This document shows, piece by piece, positions 25,840 to 37,158 of a stretch of DNA of 64,000 nt. The notes under the pieces were generated by a model. It searched no databases. It saw nothing but the letters and a program-made list of their open reading frames with translations, and was not told where the DNA came from. Every line of letters begins with the position of its first letter. The stretch's first letter is position 1. The position numbers were made by a program, and so were the translations under genes. The DNA comes from Vibrio pomeroyi (GTDB lineage: Bacteria; Pseudomonadota; Gammaproteobacteria; Enterobacterales; Vibrionaceae): assembly GCF_024347595.1 (NCBI RefSeq), contig NZ_AP025507.1, forward strand, positions 930,001 through 994,000, read 5' to 3'.

Positions 25840-28800
25840 TCTCTTCACTAGACGTTGTACATTCGTGTTGGAGTTAAAAAACAGAGTCGTTTTATTTACG
25901 ATGTGGTTATTGGCGGGGCTTTGCTTCAACGGGAGCGTCAGCGCCGCCGAAGTGACAGACGCGCAGTTAAACCGCTGGCTCGACAACAAACCTACAATCA
26001 CCTTCATCGCACTGGCTAACCATTATCCTTACTCATTTATCGATGATGATGGAAGAGTGTCTGGCATCATCAAAGATTGGGCAATAGACCTTGAAGACCG
26101 ATTCGGTGTCCACGCTCGTTTCATCAGCGTTAACTCACGTGTAGAAGCAAAAGCTGCACTACTCGATGGGCGAGGCGATGTGTTCCCTTTTCAGCAGTTT
26201 GATCCAAGCGAAGGTGGCCGCTTTTTAGCAAGTGATCCTTATGTTCCGTATCAAGTGGCTGTGATTGTGCCTATCGACAACGTCATCGATACTAACTTAG
26301 ACCAGACTCACAAACGCCGCATAGCGATGGTTAACGAGAACATCGACTTACAGAAAGCAGGCGTTCAATTGAACTCTATTGAAAGAGTCGATTTTGATAA
26401 CGTTATTGATGCGGTGCGCGCCCTAGGAGAAGGAGACGTCGATGGAATCGTTGGTGAACCCATTACGACTATGGATCTTGCAAAAAATATTGGTGTTCAT
26501 GATTTAACGATCAATTACGTGCTTGAGCACTGGAAAAGACTTGAAGCATCAATGGTCGTGCGAACGGATGAGGAAGAGCTACTGACGCTCCTCAACAAGC
26601 AGGTAGCGACCTTTGATATCGACAAAAAGAATAAGATTTTATCAAAGTGGTTGGACAGCTCCCCTTATCGAGTGCCGCTAAAGGGCGTATTTGGTTTTGG
26701 TAACCCTCCGTATATGTACCCAGACAGTACAGCAGTAGGCCTCGAACACGACATTATCCAACGTGCACTGAACGACATGGGCTATAAGTTAGGTGACGTT
26801 GTCACGCTTCCTCCTAGTGCAGCCAGAAAAGCCATCGATAATAACAACTCAATATCTTTTGTTTCCGGTGTTCAGTTTGATGATCCTGAAGCGCACTTCC
26901 TAAGTGATAGCGTCCTTGATGTAGAGTTTGTTCCTGTGTCTCTCGTGCGACGTGATCTCAAGCTTCAATCTCAGAAAGATCTTTCAGTAGGCGCACTTTT
27001 ATTTGATGACACTTCACCAATAAAAAAATCCGTTGAGACGCTCAGGGACAAACTAGATATTGATCGTGTTGAAGACTATGAGAGCCTTGAATCGGCGTTT
27101 TCACAACTACGGGCTCAAAACGTTGATGTGTTGATGGTCGAGAGACGTGTCTTGGAGTGGTTTGTCACTAACACTCGTTTCATTGAGATGGCCGAGTTGC
27201 AACTGCATGACAGCTATAAAGTCACTTATCCAATCTATGTCGACTTTAAGACCGAAGAGCTGAGAGACGGCTTTAATGCAGCAATAGAGGACCTAAAGCT
27301 CGCTGAAGATGGGTTAAGCACCATCATTGATACCCATGTTGAGGGTGATCTAAGTCAAGTACTTAAGAAAGCGAACGTGATTGCGCAGATATCAGCGTAT
27401 TTCATCGTTAACGACCGCTTTGAAGAGTTGACCGAGGTGTTCGAAATCTTCGATACGGATAGCTCCTTCCAGGTGATCACCGCGCAAGCTGATAATAATA
27501 ATCGCCCCATTAAAGCTTGGTACATCGGTAACCTTGTTGATGATATAGGGGAGAAAAAGAATACCTCTCACTTTTCATCTGTCACCAAGGTGGCGAGCTA
27601 TCGTACAAAGGGTGGCACGACTAATTCTGGCTCAATGACTTTCTATTTTGATACTAAGTCGCTTGAGAAAAAGCACGTTTATTTCCCCGCTGTTGAGCAG
27701 TTCAGTTCGTTTGGTGACGCCGCCAAGCGTTACATTGCGGACATTTATCAAGCAAATAATCTGACGGGCGAAATCCTAAACCTAAGCCAAGCTGAAAGAG
27801 AGTGGGTGAAGAACAATCCGGATGTGAGAATTGGTATCGATCCGGATTCGCTGCCCTATGAAGCGGTATCCAGTACAGGCGAATACATCGGGATGATTGA
27901 TGACTACTTGACCTTGGTCGAGCAGAAAACAGGGTTGAGAATTCAACATGTCGATGTGGCGAATTGGTCAGAAACCCGAAGTTTAGTCGATCATGATGAG
28001 GTAGATGTCGTCTCTGCAGCTCAAGAGAATCGCTCGTTGGGAGACAATGTAAAACCCGTTAAGAGCTTCTTTTCAAGCCGTTTGGCGCTCGCATCAAGAC
28101 GAGATGTGAGTAGTTTGGTGCTTGAGGAAGCGACGGGGTGGAAAATCGGTATTCTTAGGAATGCAGCCAACACCGACGCGATTGTAGATAAATACCCGAA
28201 TGTTGACTGGGTATTGGTCGACGCCACCGCAACAGGCCTTACCATGCTGGATGATGAGAGCTTGGACGGCATGATCGATACTGTTGATGTCCTCAATTAT
28301 CTGATTGATTCATACGGTCACCGAGAGGTGGGGATTATCGGGCGACTGGACTTTTTCCTTTCTCCGACCTTACATGTGACCAAGTCAGAACCTTTGCTTT
28401 ATTCTATTTTGGATAAGGCAATTGCTAACATTTCCGCAGAAGAACATCAGAAGATCTCAGCAAAGTGGGCGGCACCTAAAGCGATAGAAAGAGTCGACTA
28501 CCAGTTGGTTTACACCATTTCGGCTTTCTCGCTGGTTATCCTTCTGCTTATTATTTTCTGGAACCGTAAGTTAGCGAAGCAGATCAGCATTGCTAATGAA
28601 GCGACTGAAGCCCTCAAAAAGGCGCAGAACCAACTCTACAATATGCTCAATAGCTCTCCGATTGCTGCTGCGGTGGTATTCAAGGAGCAGGTTCGTTATG
28701 CCAACGATACCGCAAAACGCTTGTTCGTCGTAGAAGGCGAAGAGCTCGATGATATTGACGTGTCAGCGATTCATGACTCGTTAACGGTACGTGAAGAGGT

Positions 28801-30808
28801 ACACAAGGAGCTTAAACTCAACGGTAAGGTGGAAAACAGAGAGTTAGTGCTGCGTAAGTCAGATGGCACTCGCTTCGTGGCGCTCGTGAGCTACTACCTG
28901 TTTGAACTCGATGGGGAGATCGCCACACTGTTTTGGGCGTTCGATATCTCAGAAATGAAGTACCTCAATGAGCAGTTGGCTGAGGAAAAAGAGAGAGCGG
29001 ATCTCGCAAGCCAAGCGAAGTCGGAATTCTTGGCTAACATGAGCCATGAAATTAGAACGCCAATGAACGCGATTATTGGCTTGTCTTATCTCGCGATGGG
29101 AGAGATCGTTAATCCAGTAGCAAGAACCTATGTTGAAAAGGTTCACCGTTCAGGTCACTCGTTGTTAAGCATCATTAATGACATTCTCGATTTTTCTAAG
29201 ATAGAAGCAGGTCAGCTCTTAATCGACAATATCCCATTCAACTCTCTGACAACTTTCCACGATGTGATTGAGTTGATGGATTCGAAGGCGGCTGAGAAAC
29301 AACTCAGTTTGTCGATGTCGATAGACCCTGAGTTAGATACTCCACTTCGAGGCGATCCACTTAGACTGTTCCAAGTAGTACTTAACCTTATTGGCAATGC
29401 GATTAAGTTTACGGCGAAAGGCAGCGTGGCGTTAAGGGTGGCTCATGTCAGATCAAGCGAAGACAGTTTGACCATGAAGGTGAGCGTGACAGATACCGGG
29501 ATTGGCATCTCAGATGAGAATCTACACAAGCTGTTTGAAGCGTTTAGCCAAGCGGATAGCACTACAACACGTCAATTTGGCGGTACTGGATTAGGGCTTA
29601 ACATCAGCCAGAAGTTGGTTCACGCGATGGGAAGTAAAATCACGGTTGAGAGTGTGTTAGGACAAGGCAGTGAGTTCTCTTTTGAGCTGACATTACCAAG
29701 ATCGACTCATGAAGAGTTAACGCAGTTTAAAGCCCAAGAGCTGCAGTTGGATTATCAGATAGAGTTCAAAGGGCAAAAGGTACTTCTGGTTGAAGACAAT
29801 GAACTCAATCAAGATCTTGCTTTGGCTTTCTTCAGTAATTCTAAGTTAAATGCTGACCTCGCACAGAACGGTAGAGAAGGGTTGGAGATGGCTCGTAACA
29901 ATGATTACGAGATGATCTTTATGGATCTTCAAATGCCGATTATGGATGGCTTTGAAGCGACAACATTGATTCGCGAGTTTAATAAAGAAGTGCCTATTAT
30001 TGCGATGTCGGCCAACGTGTTTGCTGATGCCAAACAAAGAGCAAGGGAAGCGGGTGTCACGGACTTCTTGGATAAGCCGATCATTATTGATAAAGCGACC
30101 TCTTTGATTTCCAAATATATTGTTCCGGAGTTATTGGTCGAAGGGAAACCGTCAGCGAATACATCTGTTAAATCACAGCAGACAGATAATTCGAACCAAA
30201 GCCAAGAGGTTGAGTTAGGCTCTGGTAGCGCGAGCGCGAGTTTACCTATTTTTTCTAAGCTTCGATTTGAACAGCTCACCAATCATGACGTTGAATTACA
30301 AACCAAGGTGCTGAATAGGTTCTGCCAAGGTGCGCCTGAGATTATGGCGGGAACGTTCGATAACCTAACGCAACTTGAATGGGTGACCTTAGAACGAAAT
30401 CTGCATACGTTGAAAAGCATGGCGGCTTCGATTGGTGGGTTACGATTAGCAGAGTTACTCAGTGATTTAGAAAGCAAAGCTCATAACAAGGCGTGTGACG
30501 AGCAAGATCTTAAACAAGGAAACTCTGGTTTGGATGAACTGATTCAAGCGGTCGAGAGCGAGTTTGAGACGTCATGCACTGAGGAAGCCGAGATTAGTCT
30601 TGATGATAGTTCTAACTCACCTAGCCTCACCTCAGAGCAACGTAGCAAGTTATTATCGCTGCTGGATGCTTATGATAATGATGCGACGCAATACGTCTCG
30701 GAGTTGCTTGTCGAGTATCCACATTCGGATGTTTTGAAAGAGGTGCGAACTGCGTTAGAGAATTACGATTTCGAGCGAGCTAATGAGGTGCTTAGCGCTT
30801 TTGAATAG
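25832..30808 (+). CDS. EvgS/BvgS-like hybrid sensor histidine kinase with solute-binding domains
   Basis: This inner-membrane phosphorelay kinase has 1658 residues. An N-terminal signal/anchor is followed by periplasmic solute-binding (SBP_bac_3) modules at about residues 50-280, 285-510 and 650-885, with an unassigned stretch at 515-645. A membrane helix lies at about 893-915 and a PAS domain at about 940-1050. HisKA follows ([16 protein letters not shown] near 1070), then an ATPase domain ([13 protein letters not shown]), a receiver (LLVEDN near 1317, [10 protein letters not shown] near 1364) and a C-terminal HPt ([13 protein letters not shown] near 1525). All phosphotransfer residues are present. 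It overlaps the HD-GYP regulator and probably phosphorylates it, linking a periplasmic solute to c-di-GMP breakdown. Confidence 0.93.
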   Translation: MINLFTRRCTFVLELKNRVVLFTMWLLAGLCFNGSVSAAEVTDAQLNRWLDNKPTITFIALANHYPYSFIDDDGRVSGIIKDWAIDLEDRFGVHARFISVNSRVEAKAALLDGRGDVFPFQQFDPSEGGRFLASDPYVPYQVAVIVPIDNVIDTNLDQTHKRRIAMVNENIDLQKAGVQLNSIERVDFDNVIDAVRALGEGDVDGIVGEPITTMDLAKNIGVHDLTINYVLEHWKRLEASMVVRTDEEELLTLLNKQVATFDIDKKNKILSKWLDSSPYRVPLKGVFGFGNPPYMYPDSTAVGLEHDIIQRALNDMGYKLGDVVTLPPSAARKAIDNNNSISFVSGVQFDDPEAHFLSDSVLDVEFVPVSLVRRDLKLQSQKDLSVGALLFDDTSPIKKSVETLRDKLDIDRVEDYESLESAFSQLRAQNVDVLMVERRVLEWFVTNTRFIEMAELQLHDSYKVTYPIYVDFKTEELRDGFNAAIEDLKLAEDGLSTIIDTHVEGDLSQVLKKANVIAQISAYFIVNDRFEELTEVFEIFDTDSSFQVITAQADNNNRPIKAWYIGNLVDDIGEKKNTSHFSSVTKVASYRTKGGTTNSGSMTFYFDTKSLEKKHVYFPAVEQFSSFGDAAKRYIADIYQANNLTGEILNLSQAEREWVKNNPDVRIGIDPDSLPYEAVSSTGEYIGMIDDYLTLVEQKTGLRIQHVDVANWSETRSLVDHDEVDVVSAAQENRSLGDNVKPVKSFFSSRLALASRRDVSSLVLEEATGWKIGILRNAANTDAIVDKYPNVDWVLVDATATGLTMLDDESLDGMIDTVDVLNYLIDSYGHREVGIIGRLDFFLSPTLHVTKSEPLLYSILDKAIANISAEEHQKISAKWAAPKAIERVDYQLVYTISAFSLVILLLIIFWNRKLAKQISIANEATEALKKAQNQLYNMLNSSPIAAAVVFKEQVRYANDTAKRLFVVEGEELDDIDVSAIHDSLTVREEVHKELKLNGKVENRELVLRKSDGTRFVALVSYYLFELDGEIATLFWAFDISEMKYLNEQLAEEKERADLASQAKSEFLANMSHEIRTPMNAIIGLSYLAMGEIVNPVARTYVEKVHRSGHSLLSIINDILDFSKIEAGQLLIDNIPFNSLTTFHDVIELMDSKAAEKQLSLSMSIDPELDTPLRGDPLRLFQVVLNLIGNAIKFTAKGSVALRVAHVRSSEDSLTMKVSVTDTGIGISDENLHKLFEAFSQADSTTTRQFGGTGLGLNISQKLVHAMGSKITVESVLGQGSEFSFELTLPRSTHEELTQFKAQELQLDYQIEFKGQKVLLVEDNELNQDLALAFFSNSKLNADLAQNGREGLEMARNNDYEMIFMDLQMPIMDGFEATTLIREFNKEVPIIAMSANVFADAKQRAREAGVTDFLDKPIIIDKATSLISKYIVPELLVEGKPSANTSVKSQQTDNSNQSQEVELGSGSASASLPIFSKLRFEQLTNHDVELQTKVLNRFCQGAPEIMAGTFDNLTQLEWVTLERNLHTLKSMAASIGGLRLAELLSDLESKAHNKACDEQDLKQGNSGLDELIQAVESEFETSCTEEAEISLDDSSNSPSLTSEQRSKLLSLLDAYDNDATQYVSELLVEYPHSDVLKEVRTALENYDFERANEVLSAFE

Positions 30809-30911
30809 CCGATTACACATATCACTGCAATTCACTTCAATATTAAAGCCTTTAACTCTTACTGCGAAATAACGAACTAGCTAAAGGCTTTAATCTTATC
30901 TGTGTGCTGAA

Positions 30912-31802
30912 CTAATGGCTGACGTTTTGCTTGATGAGATCAATCACCGTGTTGTATCGGTGTGGCAGTTTTCGGTTTCGCTTTTGAACCAAATATAAGG
31001 TTTCTTCAACTTCCACCTTCGGCGGCACAACGTGTAGCTTATCCCTTTCAGCAAAGTGCTCAACGGCTCCAGCGGGTAATACAGTGAACCCTAGCCCTTT
31101 AGATACAGGTAATAGAATTTGGTGAAGCTGATTGATATAACCAGATGTCGGTATTTCGTTGATGTTAATGTTCGCTAAATCTTTATCCCCGCAGAGATCG
31201 AAGTACAAAGACAGATAGTGAGCCGAATCGGGGTGAGCGATCAGGCCAATCTCGTGTAGAACTTGTGGGGTAATTTCTAGATCAGCAAGGCTGTGATGGA
31301 CAATAAGACACAAGGCTTCTTTACCTATCACTTGGCTTTGGTAATAACTGTCGTTCGGCGAGTGCCTTACAATACCGATATCCGTTGTGCCTTGAAGTAA
31401 ATCATTCAATATCTTCTGGTTCGGTGCTGCTTCGAGGTGAATGTTTAACTCTCGATGTTGCTGCTGAAGTTCAAGAAACTCTGGATAAAGGCGCAAAGAG
31501 AGTGAGCCCGAACATGAGACGTTACATTGCCCAGAATACGGGTTATCGAAACTTAACGATTCAAAAAGATCTTCTTGGTCTTTCTCTAGCTTAAGCGCAT
31601 AGCGATACATAATCCGCCCTTGTTCGGTCAGTTCGAAGCTCTTATTTTCTCGAGAGAGCAGGTCACAGTTACAAGCTTGCTCAAGCTTTTTGATGTGTTG
31701 GCTCACGCCGGGCTGTGTCATATACAGCTTTTCAGCGGTTTGGGTGAAATGACCAACTTCAACCAGAGTCTTAAACGTATTGAGCCAAAGTGGATTAATC
31801 AT
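30912..31802 (-). CDS. LysR-family regulator, divergent from MFS transporter
   Basis: This 296-residue regulator has an N-terminal winged helix (LVEVGHFTQTAEKLYMTQPGVSQHIKKLEQ at about residues 12-42) and a C-terminal effector domain. The ATG at 31802 has AAAGGTGAG just upstream; the frame is open for 17 more codons, but that start lacks a ribosome site. It is divergent from the MFS gene at 32096 with about 290 bases between, so it likely controls that transporter. The intergenic stretch contains two ATGAA(C/T)AACAAA words but no clear dyad. Confidence 0.87.
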   Translation of the reverse strand: MINPLWLNTFKTLVEVGHFTQTAEKLYMTQPGVSQHIKKLEQACNCDLLSRENKSFELTEQGRIMYRYALKLEKDQEDLFESLSFDNPYSGQCNVSCSGSLSLRLYPEFLELQQQHRELNIHLEAAPNQKILNDLLQGTTDIGIVRHSPNDSYYQSQVIGKEALCLIVHHSLADLEITPQVLHEIGLIAHPDSAHYLSLYFDLCGDKDLANININEIPTSGYINQLHQILLPVSKGLGFTVLPAGAVEHFAERDKLHVVPPKVEVEETLYLVQKRNRKLPHRYNTVIDLIKQNVSH

Positions 31803-32095
31803 ACTCACCTTTAAATTCTGTAGCTCATAAATCCAAGAGCTTCCAAGGAACAAAGCTCATGAACAACAAACCTTATGAATAACAAAAAATTATTATTATC
31901 TTAAGTCATGATAATTTCAATGTTCAGAACGTCAAGCCGAGAAGAACACAGCATCTTTGGTGAAATACTCTTCGAAGTCGAGGCTATTGTCTGCTTAATT
32001 GAGTACGTTCGTGAGTTCATTAGAAGTAACAAAGTGTTGCGACTTTGTTGGATTTTTGGTCTATTGACCAACTGTGCTTATATTTAGGAACGAAG

Positions 32096-33271
32096 ATGAA
32101 TAGAAATGTTTGGCTGCTCTCACTGTGTCAGGCCTTATTGATGACGGGTAACATCTTACTGATTTCGGTGATTGGCTTGATAGGTAAGCAGATTGCACCC
32201 AGCGTCAGCATGATTACTTTGCCTGTTGCACTGCAGTTTTTAGGCTTAATGGCAGCCACGATTCCTGCGTCTTTGATTTCAGGTAAGCTAGGACGAAAGA
32301 GAGGGTTTAGCATTGGTAATGTCGTTGGCATTACAGGGGCAAGCCTTGCTACTTACGCCTTATCTCAGCAGCATTTCTACTTGTTTTGCTTCGCCACATT
32401 TTTGCTCGGGATAGGTATTGGTTTTGGTACGCTTTATCGTTTCGCTGCTATCGAAGTGTGTGATGAGAACGCAAGGCATCGAGCAATTTCTATTTCGATG
32501 GCTGGTGGCGTTCTTGCTGCTGTATTGGGGCCAAACTTAGCGATCATGTCACAGCAGTGGTCACAAGATGGCCTGTATATTGGCGCCTTTGCCTCTTTGA
32601 TTGGTTTGAACATTCTTGCGCTACTCATCTTACAAACCATTCAATTTCCAAAAGTCTCTTTTAATAGTCAGGCGCCTAAAGCCGATCCTCTCAGTGAGAT
32701 TGTGAAAGCGCCTAACTTTATCGGTGCTGTGTTCGCAGCCATGGTCGCTTATGCCGTGATGAATATCCTGATGACGGCAACGCCATTGGCGATGATCGGC
32801 TGTGGATTTGATTTCACTAAGGCCGCCGGTGTGATTGAGTGGCACGTGTTGGGTATGTTTGTTCCGGCATTTTTTACTGGCTCACTTATCGAGAAGTTCG
32901 GTTCGCGAATGATGATTTTGGCGGGTGGGGTATTATTTGTTGTTTGTATTGCTATCAATATTCATGGCGAATCTATCTGGCACTTCCGAGCGGCGTTGGT
33001 GGTACTTGGTGTAGGTTGGAACTTCATGTTCATCGCTGCAACAGGCTTGTTTAGTCAGTCTTATCAGTCTCAAAACAAAGCTAAGGCGCAAGCGTTTAAT
33101 GAATTCGTTGTGTTTGGTTGTGTGACCGTTACGGCATTGCTATCTGGTTGGCTAGAATCGACTGCAGGGTGGAAGAACCTAAATATCTACGTATTTCCAT
33201 TTGTGTTAGCGGTTATCTTACTGTTCGCGTTCAGCGCACGTAAATCACGTATTCAAAAGCAGCCTGTATAA
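32096..33271 (+). CDS. MFS transporter
   Basis: This protein of about 391 residues has twelve predicted membrane helices of the major facilitator superfamily. The loop between helices 2 and 3 reads SGKLGRKRGFSIGN, the family's G-x-L-x-D/K-R-x-G-R/K signature. The ATG at 32096 follows AGGAACGAAG; an upstream frame start at 32045 is less likely. It is probably an exporter controlled by the divergent LysR protein. The substrate is unknown. Confidence 0.87.
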   Translation: MNRNVWLLSLCQALLMTGNILLISVIGLIGKQIAPSVSMITLPVALQFLGLMAATIPASLISGKLGRKRGFSIGNVVGITGASLATYALSQQHFYLFCFATFLLGIGIGFGTLYRFAAIEVCDENARHRAISISMAGGVLAAVLGPNLAIMSQQWSQDGLYIGAFASLIGLNILALLILQTIQFPKVSFNSQAPKADPLSEIVKAPNFIGAVFAAMVAYAVMNILMTATPLAMIGCGFDFTKAAGVIEWHVLGMFVPAFFTGSLIEKFGSRMMILAGGVLFVVCIAINIHGESIWHFRAALVVLGVGWNFMFIAATGLFSQSYQSQNKAKAQAFNEFVVFGCVTVTALLSGWLESTAGWKNLNIYVFPFVLAVILLFAFSARKSRIQKQPV

Positions 33272-33342
33272 CGAGTATCGAGTGTGAATCAGTAAATCTA
33301 TTGCTGAGAGCAAATTACGACTCCTTGGAATACAGACAAATA

Positions 33343-33371
33343 AAAAGCCCTACCATGTCGGTAGGGCTTTT
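33343..33371 (+). terminator. Terminator after the MFS gene
   Basis: AAAAGCCCTACC pairs with its exact complement around ATGTC, and the T-run works on both strands. It lies 72 bases past the MFS stop and also faces the end of the minus-strand protease gene. Confidence 0.9.
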
Positions 33372-33509
33372 GCTTACGGCTTAAATAATAACGTTTTCTT
33401 AAAACTGCTGTCTTGGCTTATATCCTATGACAACAGTACTTAAGCTTGGTTTATCAGTACGCGCGTAATTGGCTACGTACTTATTTCAATGACTTGAGGT
33501 TGGAGCGAC

Positions 33510-36266
33510 TTACAGATCGACCATAATGGTCTTAGTCGTAATCCCGCCTTGGTCATCGATTATCTTCAAGGTTACCTCATGTTTTCCGTATGAAGGGAAG
33601 ATAGAAGTGTATGTGCGACCTCGTTTTACTTTTCCATTTGGAAGCGTCCACTCAGTATCAACAATACGACCGTCACTGTCTGAGCTTGTTGACCACATGG
33701 TTACCCAGCGTCCCAAGTGGATGTACTTCGCACTTGCTTCCGGTAGGGCGTTTGGAGACTCAACATTCACTACAGAGCTGAACGAATCAGTGGCGCCTTT
33801 GTCGTCGACAACAGTCAAGCTCACCGTGTAATCACCGGCTTGCTCGTAAGACCAAGTTGGTGCCATTTCGTTGCTTGTTGCACCGTTACCAAAGTCCCAT
33901 AGGTAGCGAGTAATTTCACCGTCTTGGTCAGAACTGAAGTTGCTTGCAGAAACATTGAGACCATTAACGTTAAGCTCGAAGTTCGCAGTCGGAGTGATGT
34001 TGTGTTGGCTTACTTTAGATAAGCGCACTACGCCGTATTCGTTGTTGTCACTCTGATTGACAATATCAACCGCTAAACCAAATTCAGTCAGGATACGCCC
34101 TGAATCGGGTGCTTGAGGTGATGTGTAATCTTGGTCGTCAGAGAAGCTGGCATTACTCACCAAACTGGTGTCTTCAAGTACGTCATTGTCACTGTTTACA
34201 AGTCGCATTGGCGTGTGATCTTTGAGTGAGAACGCAGCATCTCGAACTTGGTAGCGAGTTTGAGCAACTTCGCCTGAGTTTTCCCATACCATGGCATTTT
34301 GGTCTGCGTCTACAACACCTAACCAACCTTCACCTGGGTGTTTGCCAACCCAGTTATCGGTAAGAGATTCGTCGACATACCAAATGATCAGACCCGGATC
34401 GAACGACATCAATTGACCCATGCGTTTGATGTTAGCTAGGCCTTCATCAACATCCATGTGGCTGCGCCATTGCAGTAGGTAGTAGTGCTGGGCTTGATGG
34501 AATCCATTACTGAGCCTGTAGCCATTAAGGGCAAAGGTGGAGTTGCTTTCACCATCGTCTATCTCGGTTACGTCACCATCGACAACCACAGTAAGGTTAT
34601 CTAGATAGAAACCTTCCATCGCCAAGCCACCATCTGTGATGTACTCAAACGAAAGCTCTACTTCTTGGCCTGTCCATTGTGAAACGTCAAACTCAGCATC
34701 AATCCAACCACCAGACTCACCACCAATCGCAGGGACTAAACCTGTGTTGTATGGGTCATCCATTGAGGTGATATTGCCTGCGATGGCTTGTCCATTCACG
34801 AGTACGCGTGCAAAGTCGTAATCTTTCTCGATCTCGTACCAAGTTTTGAACGAAAGCAGCGCTGAATCACCCGCTGGAATCACTAACTTACGAGTCATGC
34901 TGTTTTTCAGGTCATCGCCTTTTTGAGAGTGGAAAGAGTACTCACCAGCAAACGGTTTTAAACCCTCGATCTGTTTCTCTGGAAGATCCACTTTAATCAT
35001 GTTCGGACGGCTGTTGTCCGTGGTTTGGAACAGCGTATAAACCTGTGGGTTGTCTTCTAGGTCATCAATTGAGATTTGATCATCGTTAATCCAACGACCA
35101 CCAATCGACTTCTGTAGGAAGTGTTTTGCCCAAGAACTGAATGCGGTTGGTTGAGTACCACCAATTTGACCAGCCCAACTGCCAGAAGACATGATAGACC
35201 AATAAGAGACAGGTTCACCTTTGCCTGTGTATTGCGTGTCGTACTCGTCTGGCAGACCTAAATCGTGACCATATTCGTGAGCACAAACACCGGCTGCGGC
35301 ATCGATCGGTTGAATCGTGTAATCAAATGCTGCGTATTGGCCGTTAAAGCGGTCTGGAAGCGAGCTAGAGGTGCCTTCTAACACATGTGTGCGACCTAGG
35401 TTGAATCGGTGAGACCAGATTGCATCAGGGCCTAACACACCACCACCGGCTTCTTCGCCAACAGATGCGTGGAATACCATTAGGTGATCAATCACGCCAT
35501 CGGGTTCGCGGAAATTTCCGTCGCCGTCATAATCGTAACGATCTTCGATGTCGTAATCCGCGAGGTTGATGCTCGGGTCTTGAGCCAATTGATTGAGTGC
35601 TTCGCGAACCAGTTCTTGTGCGTTCAAGTCATTGTCGGTAGTCGGGGAGTTGCCACCATAGAATGACGCAGGCTTCGAGGCGCGATACCAACCTGCAGCT
35701 TGGCCCGCAACGCTGTAACTGTCACCCGATTCACTTTGGTAATATTGGCGCATCGAGATTAGGTTTTCGCCATTTGGCCCTGTGTAACCCGAGTTTGAAA
35801 ACAACAATTCTTGATAATGTTCTGGGTTGTAGCTCTCGTAGAGCATTTGCGTGTGCTCTTCGGTCAGTTTGTTGTCATCCCAGTTCAAATCCGGAAAATC
35901 AACTAATAGCGCAAGTACTTTATCGGTACGCTTGGTGCCGACTTCCAAAGCAAAGACGCTCGCTTTTTTAACGCCAGATCCTTTTTCGATGGCTTTGAGT
36001 ATTTTCGCTCGTTGCTCTAACGCTTTTTTACCGAATTGAGCATCACCTTTAAAGCCAGAGTTGATCTTGTTCTTTAAATAACGGTCAAGAGCATCGTGTT
36101 TTGCAATATCGCTTGCGTCTTGTTCGACTAAGCCTTGTCTTACTAGCATTTCAATCAGTTTGTCTTCATTAACAACACCTAAATCAATCGGTGTTTTAGC
36201 ATAACTACTGACGCTAAATAGAGTAAGCATTGCTGAAGCTAGCAATGTTTTTCTCATTATCTTCAT
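33510..36266 (-). CDS. prtV: PrtV-like secreted M6 metalloprotease with two PKD domains
   Basis: This 918-residue zinc protease equals V. cholerae PrtV in length and plan. A signal peptide ends near SSYA. A propeptide (about residues 20-105) is followed by an M6 catalytic domain with HEYGHDLGLPDEYD near residue 329 (zinc histidines and catalytic Glu intact) and the met-turn region SIMSSGSW. A beta-rich middle and two C-terminal PKD domains (about 755-838 with YLWDFGNG, and 840-918) complete it. PrtV acts on host matrix and plasma proteins and aids resistance to predators. The ATG at 36266 follows AAAGGA; an ATG at 36290 lacks a site. It lies 47 bases after a small gene whose product resembles its own propeptide. 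Confidence 0.9.
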   Translation of the reverse strand: MKIMRKTLLASAMLTLFSVSSYAKTPIDLGVVNEDKLIEMLVRQGLVEQDASDIAKHDALDRYLKNKINSGFKGDAQFGKKALEQRAKILKAIEKGSGVKKASVFALEVGTKRTDKVLALLVDFPDLNWDDNKLTEEHTQMLYESYNPEHYQELLFSNSGYTGPNGENLISMRQYYQSESGDSYSVAGQAAGWYRASKPASFYGGNSPTTDNDLNAQELVREALNQLAQDPSINLADYDIEDRYDYDGDGNFREPDGVIDHLMVFHASVGEEAGGGVLGPDAIWSHRFNLGRTHVLEGTSSSLPDRFNGQYAAFDYTIQPIDAAAGVCAHEYGHDLGLPDEYDTQYTGKGEPVSYWSIMSSGSWAGQIGGTQPTAFSSWAKHFLQKSIGGRWINDDQISIDDLEDNPQVYTLFQTTDNSRPNMIKVDLPEKQIEGLKPFAGEYSFHSQKGDDLKNSMTRKLVIPAGDSALLSFKTWYEIEKDYDFARVLVNGQAIAGNITSMDDPYNTGLVPAIGGESGGWIDAEFDVSQWTGQEVELSFEYITDGGLAMEGFYLDNLTVVVDGDVTEIDDGESNSTFALNGYRLSNGFHQAQHYYLLQWRSHMDVDEGLANIKRMGQLMSFDPGLIIWYVDESLTDNWVGKHPGEGWLGVVDADQNAMVWENSGEVAQTRYQVRDAAFSLKDHTPMRLVNSDNDVLEDTSLVSNASFSDDQDYTSPQAPDSGRILTEFGLAVDIVNQSDNNEYGVVRLSKVSQHNITPTANFELNVNGLNVSASNFSSDQDGEITRYLWDFGNGATSNEMAPTWSYEQAGDYTVSLTVVDDKGATDSFSSVVNVESPNALPEASAKYIHLGRWVTMWSTSSDSDGRIVDTEWTLPNGKVKRGRTYTSIFPSYGKHEVTLKIIDDQGGITTKTIMVDL

Positions 36267-36313
36267 TACATTTCCTTTTTGTATTTCCATGTCGATATCA
36301 GAATCAACTAGCC

Positions 36314-36658
36314 TTATTCAGCATGGTTGTCCGAATTTGGCTTAATACACTCTTTTGGTGTTTTAGGTATCTGACGTTTATTAGTTAACTTATTTTTGCT
36401 TTTTATCACGTTTGTATTACCAGACTCATTGGTACTTTCTATTTCTTGCTTATTTTTCACATCAAACTGACTGCCTTTCACATGCTTTGCGTTGAGATAG
36501 ATACGTAAAGCTTCGCGGTTGTCCTCGTAGGTTAAGCCGGGACAAATAACGCCTTGTTCAATCAATGACTTGAGCAACAGTTCATCATTCTCAATGGTGG
36601 AAGCCTGTGACAGTGAGGAAAAAATTAGAACCGTTAAAGCCATTGTTTTGTGTGACAT
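36314..36658 (-). CDS. Small exported protein resembling the PrtV propeptide
   Basis: This 114-residue protein has a signal peptide (cleavage near SLSQA). The mature N-terminus, ENDELLLKSLIEQGV then YEDNREALRIYLNAKHVKG, aligns by eye with the start of mature PrtV from the next gene (EDKLIEMLVRQGLV then AKHDALDRYLKNKINSG). The C-terminal half is polar, low-complexity and Lys/Asn-rich. No catalytic domain is present. The gene lies just upstream of the protease in the same direction, with a shared promoter likely. It may have arisen from a partial duplication and could act as an inhibitor or folding helper in trans; this is inference. Confidence 0.65.
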   Translation of the reverse strand: MSHKTMALTVLIFSSLSQASTIENDELLLKSLIEQGVICPGLTYEDNREALRIYLNAKHVKGSQFDVKNKQEIESTNESGNTNVIKSKNKLTNKRQIPKTPKECIKPNSDNHAE

Positions 36659-37109
36659 TTTTATACCAAGCCATCAGTTTTGATTATGTAACAAAATATA
36701 TTTATAAAATTAACCAATCAAACTGATAATTATCACAAATCATTATCCGTTCCGCTTTCAACATTAAGAGTTAATATCAAATAAGATCGGCTATTTATTG
36801 TATTGTCAGCTATTTAGTGAGTTTGGATGCATTAATAGTTGATAGTATTAATAGTTAATAGCAATGTTAGAATTATGGTTACTATGCGGGAAAGGGCTTT
36901 ATATAAGGTATCGGAGATTAATTAACTAACACGATGTTCTATATTTGATGTTTAATAAATGCACGTAATAATTGAGTGTTTAGTAAATAATCACTCTCAA
37001 ATTATTTTCACGAGAAATAGTATCAATTAGTTGTTCAAGCATGATTTAAAGTGCTTCACGAAAGGGGGATTTGACATTTGAACAGTGATACGGGGTGATG
37101 GAAGAGAGA
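36659..37109. other. AT-rich promoter region of the protease pair
   Basis: No gene is seen. A 16-base unit (ATTAATAGTTGATAGT) is repeated in tandem at 36831-36862 with two changes. AATTATCA-type words near 36725 loosely resemble half Fur sites but do not form a full box. The region is the likely promoter for the minus-strand genes at 36658 and below. Confidence 0.4.
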
Positions 37110-37133
37110 AAAGAGCCCAAGTTGAGGCTCTTT
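37110..37133 (-). terminator. Terminator after the Gate-domain gene
   Basis: AAAGAGCC and GGCTCTTT pair around an 8-base loop, followed on the minus strand by TTTTCTCTC. It lies 26 bases past the stop of the gene ending at 37159. Confidence 0.75.
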
Positions 37134-37158
37134 CGTAACAAGTGAGTGTTAAGTGCTT

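Noticed and set aside
35663..35971. Plus-strand frame of 102 codons inside the PrtV-like gene
   Set aside because: It is antisense to the catalytic domain of a clear protease, and its composition follows from that coding sequence.
36831..36862. CRISPR-like or larger tandem repeat array
   Set aside because: Only two imperfect 16-base units with no spacers; this is a small local duplication in an AT-rich promoter.
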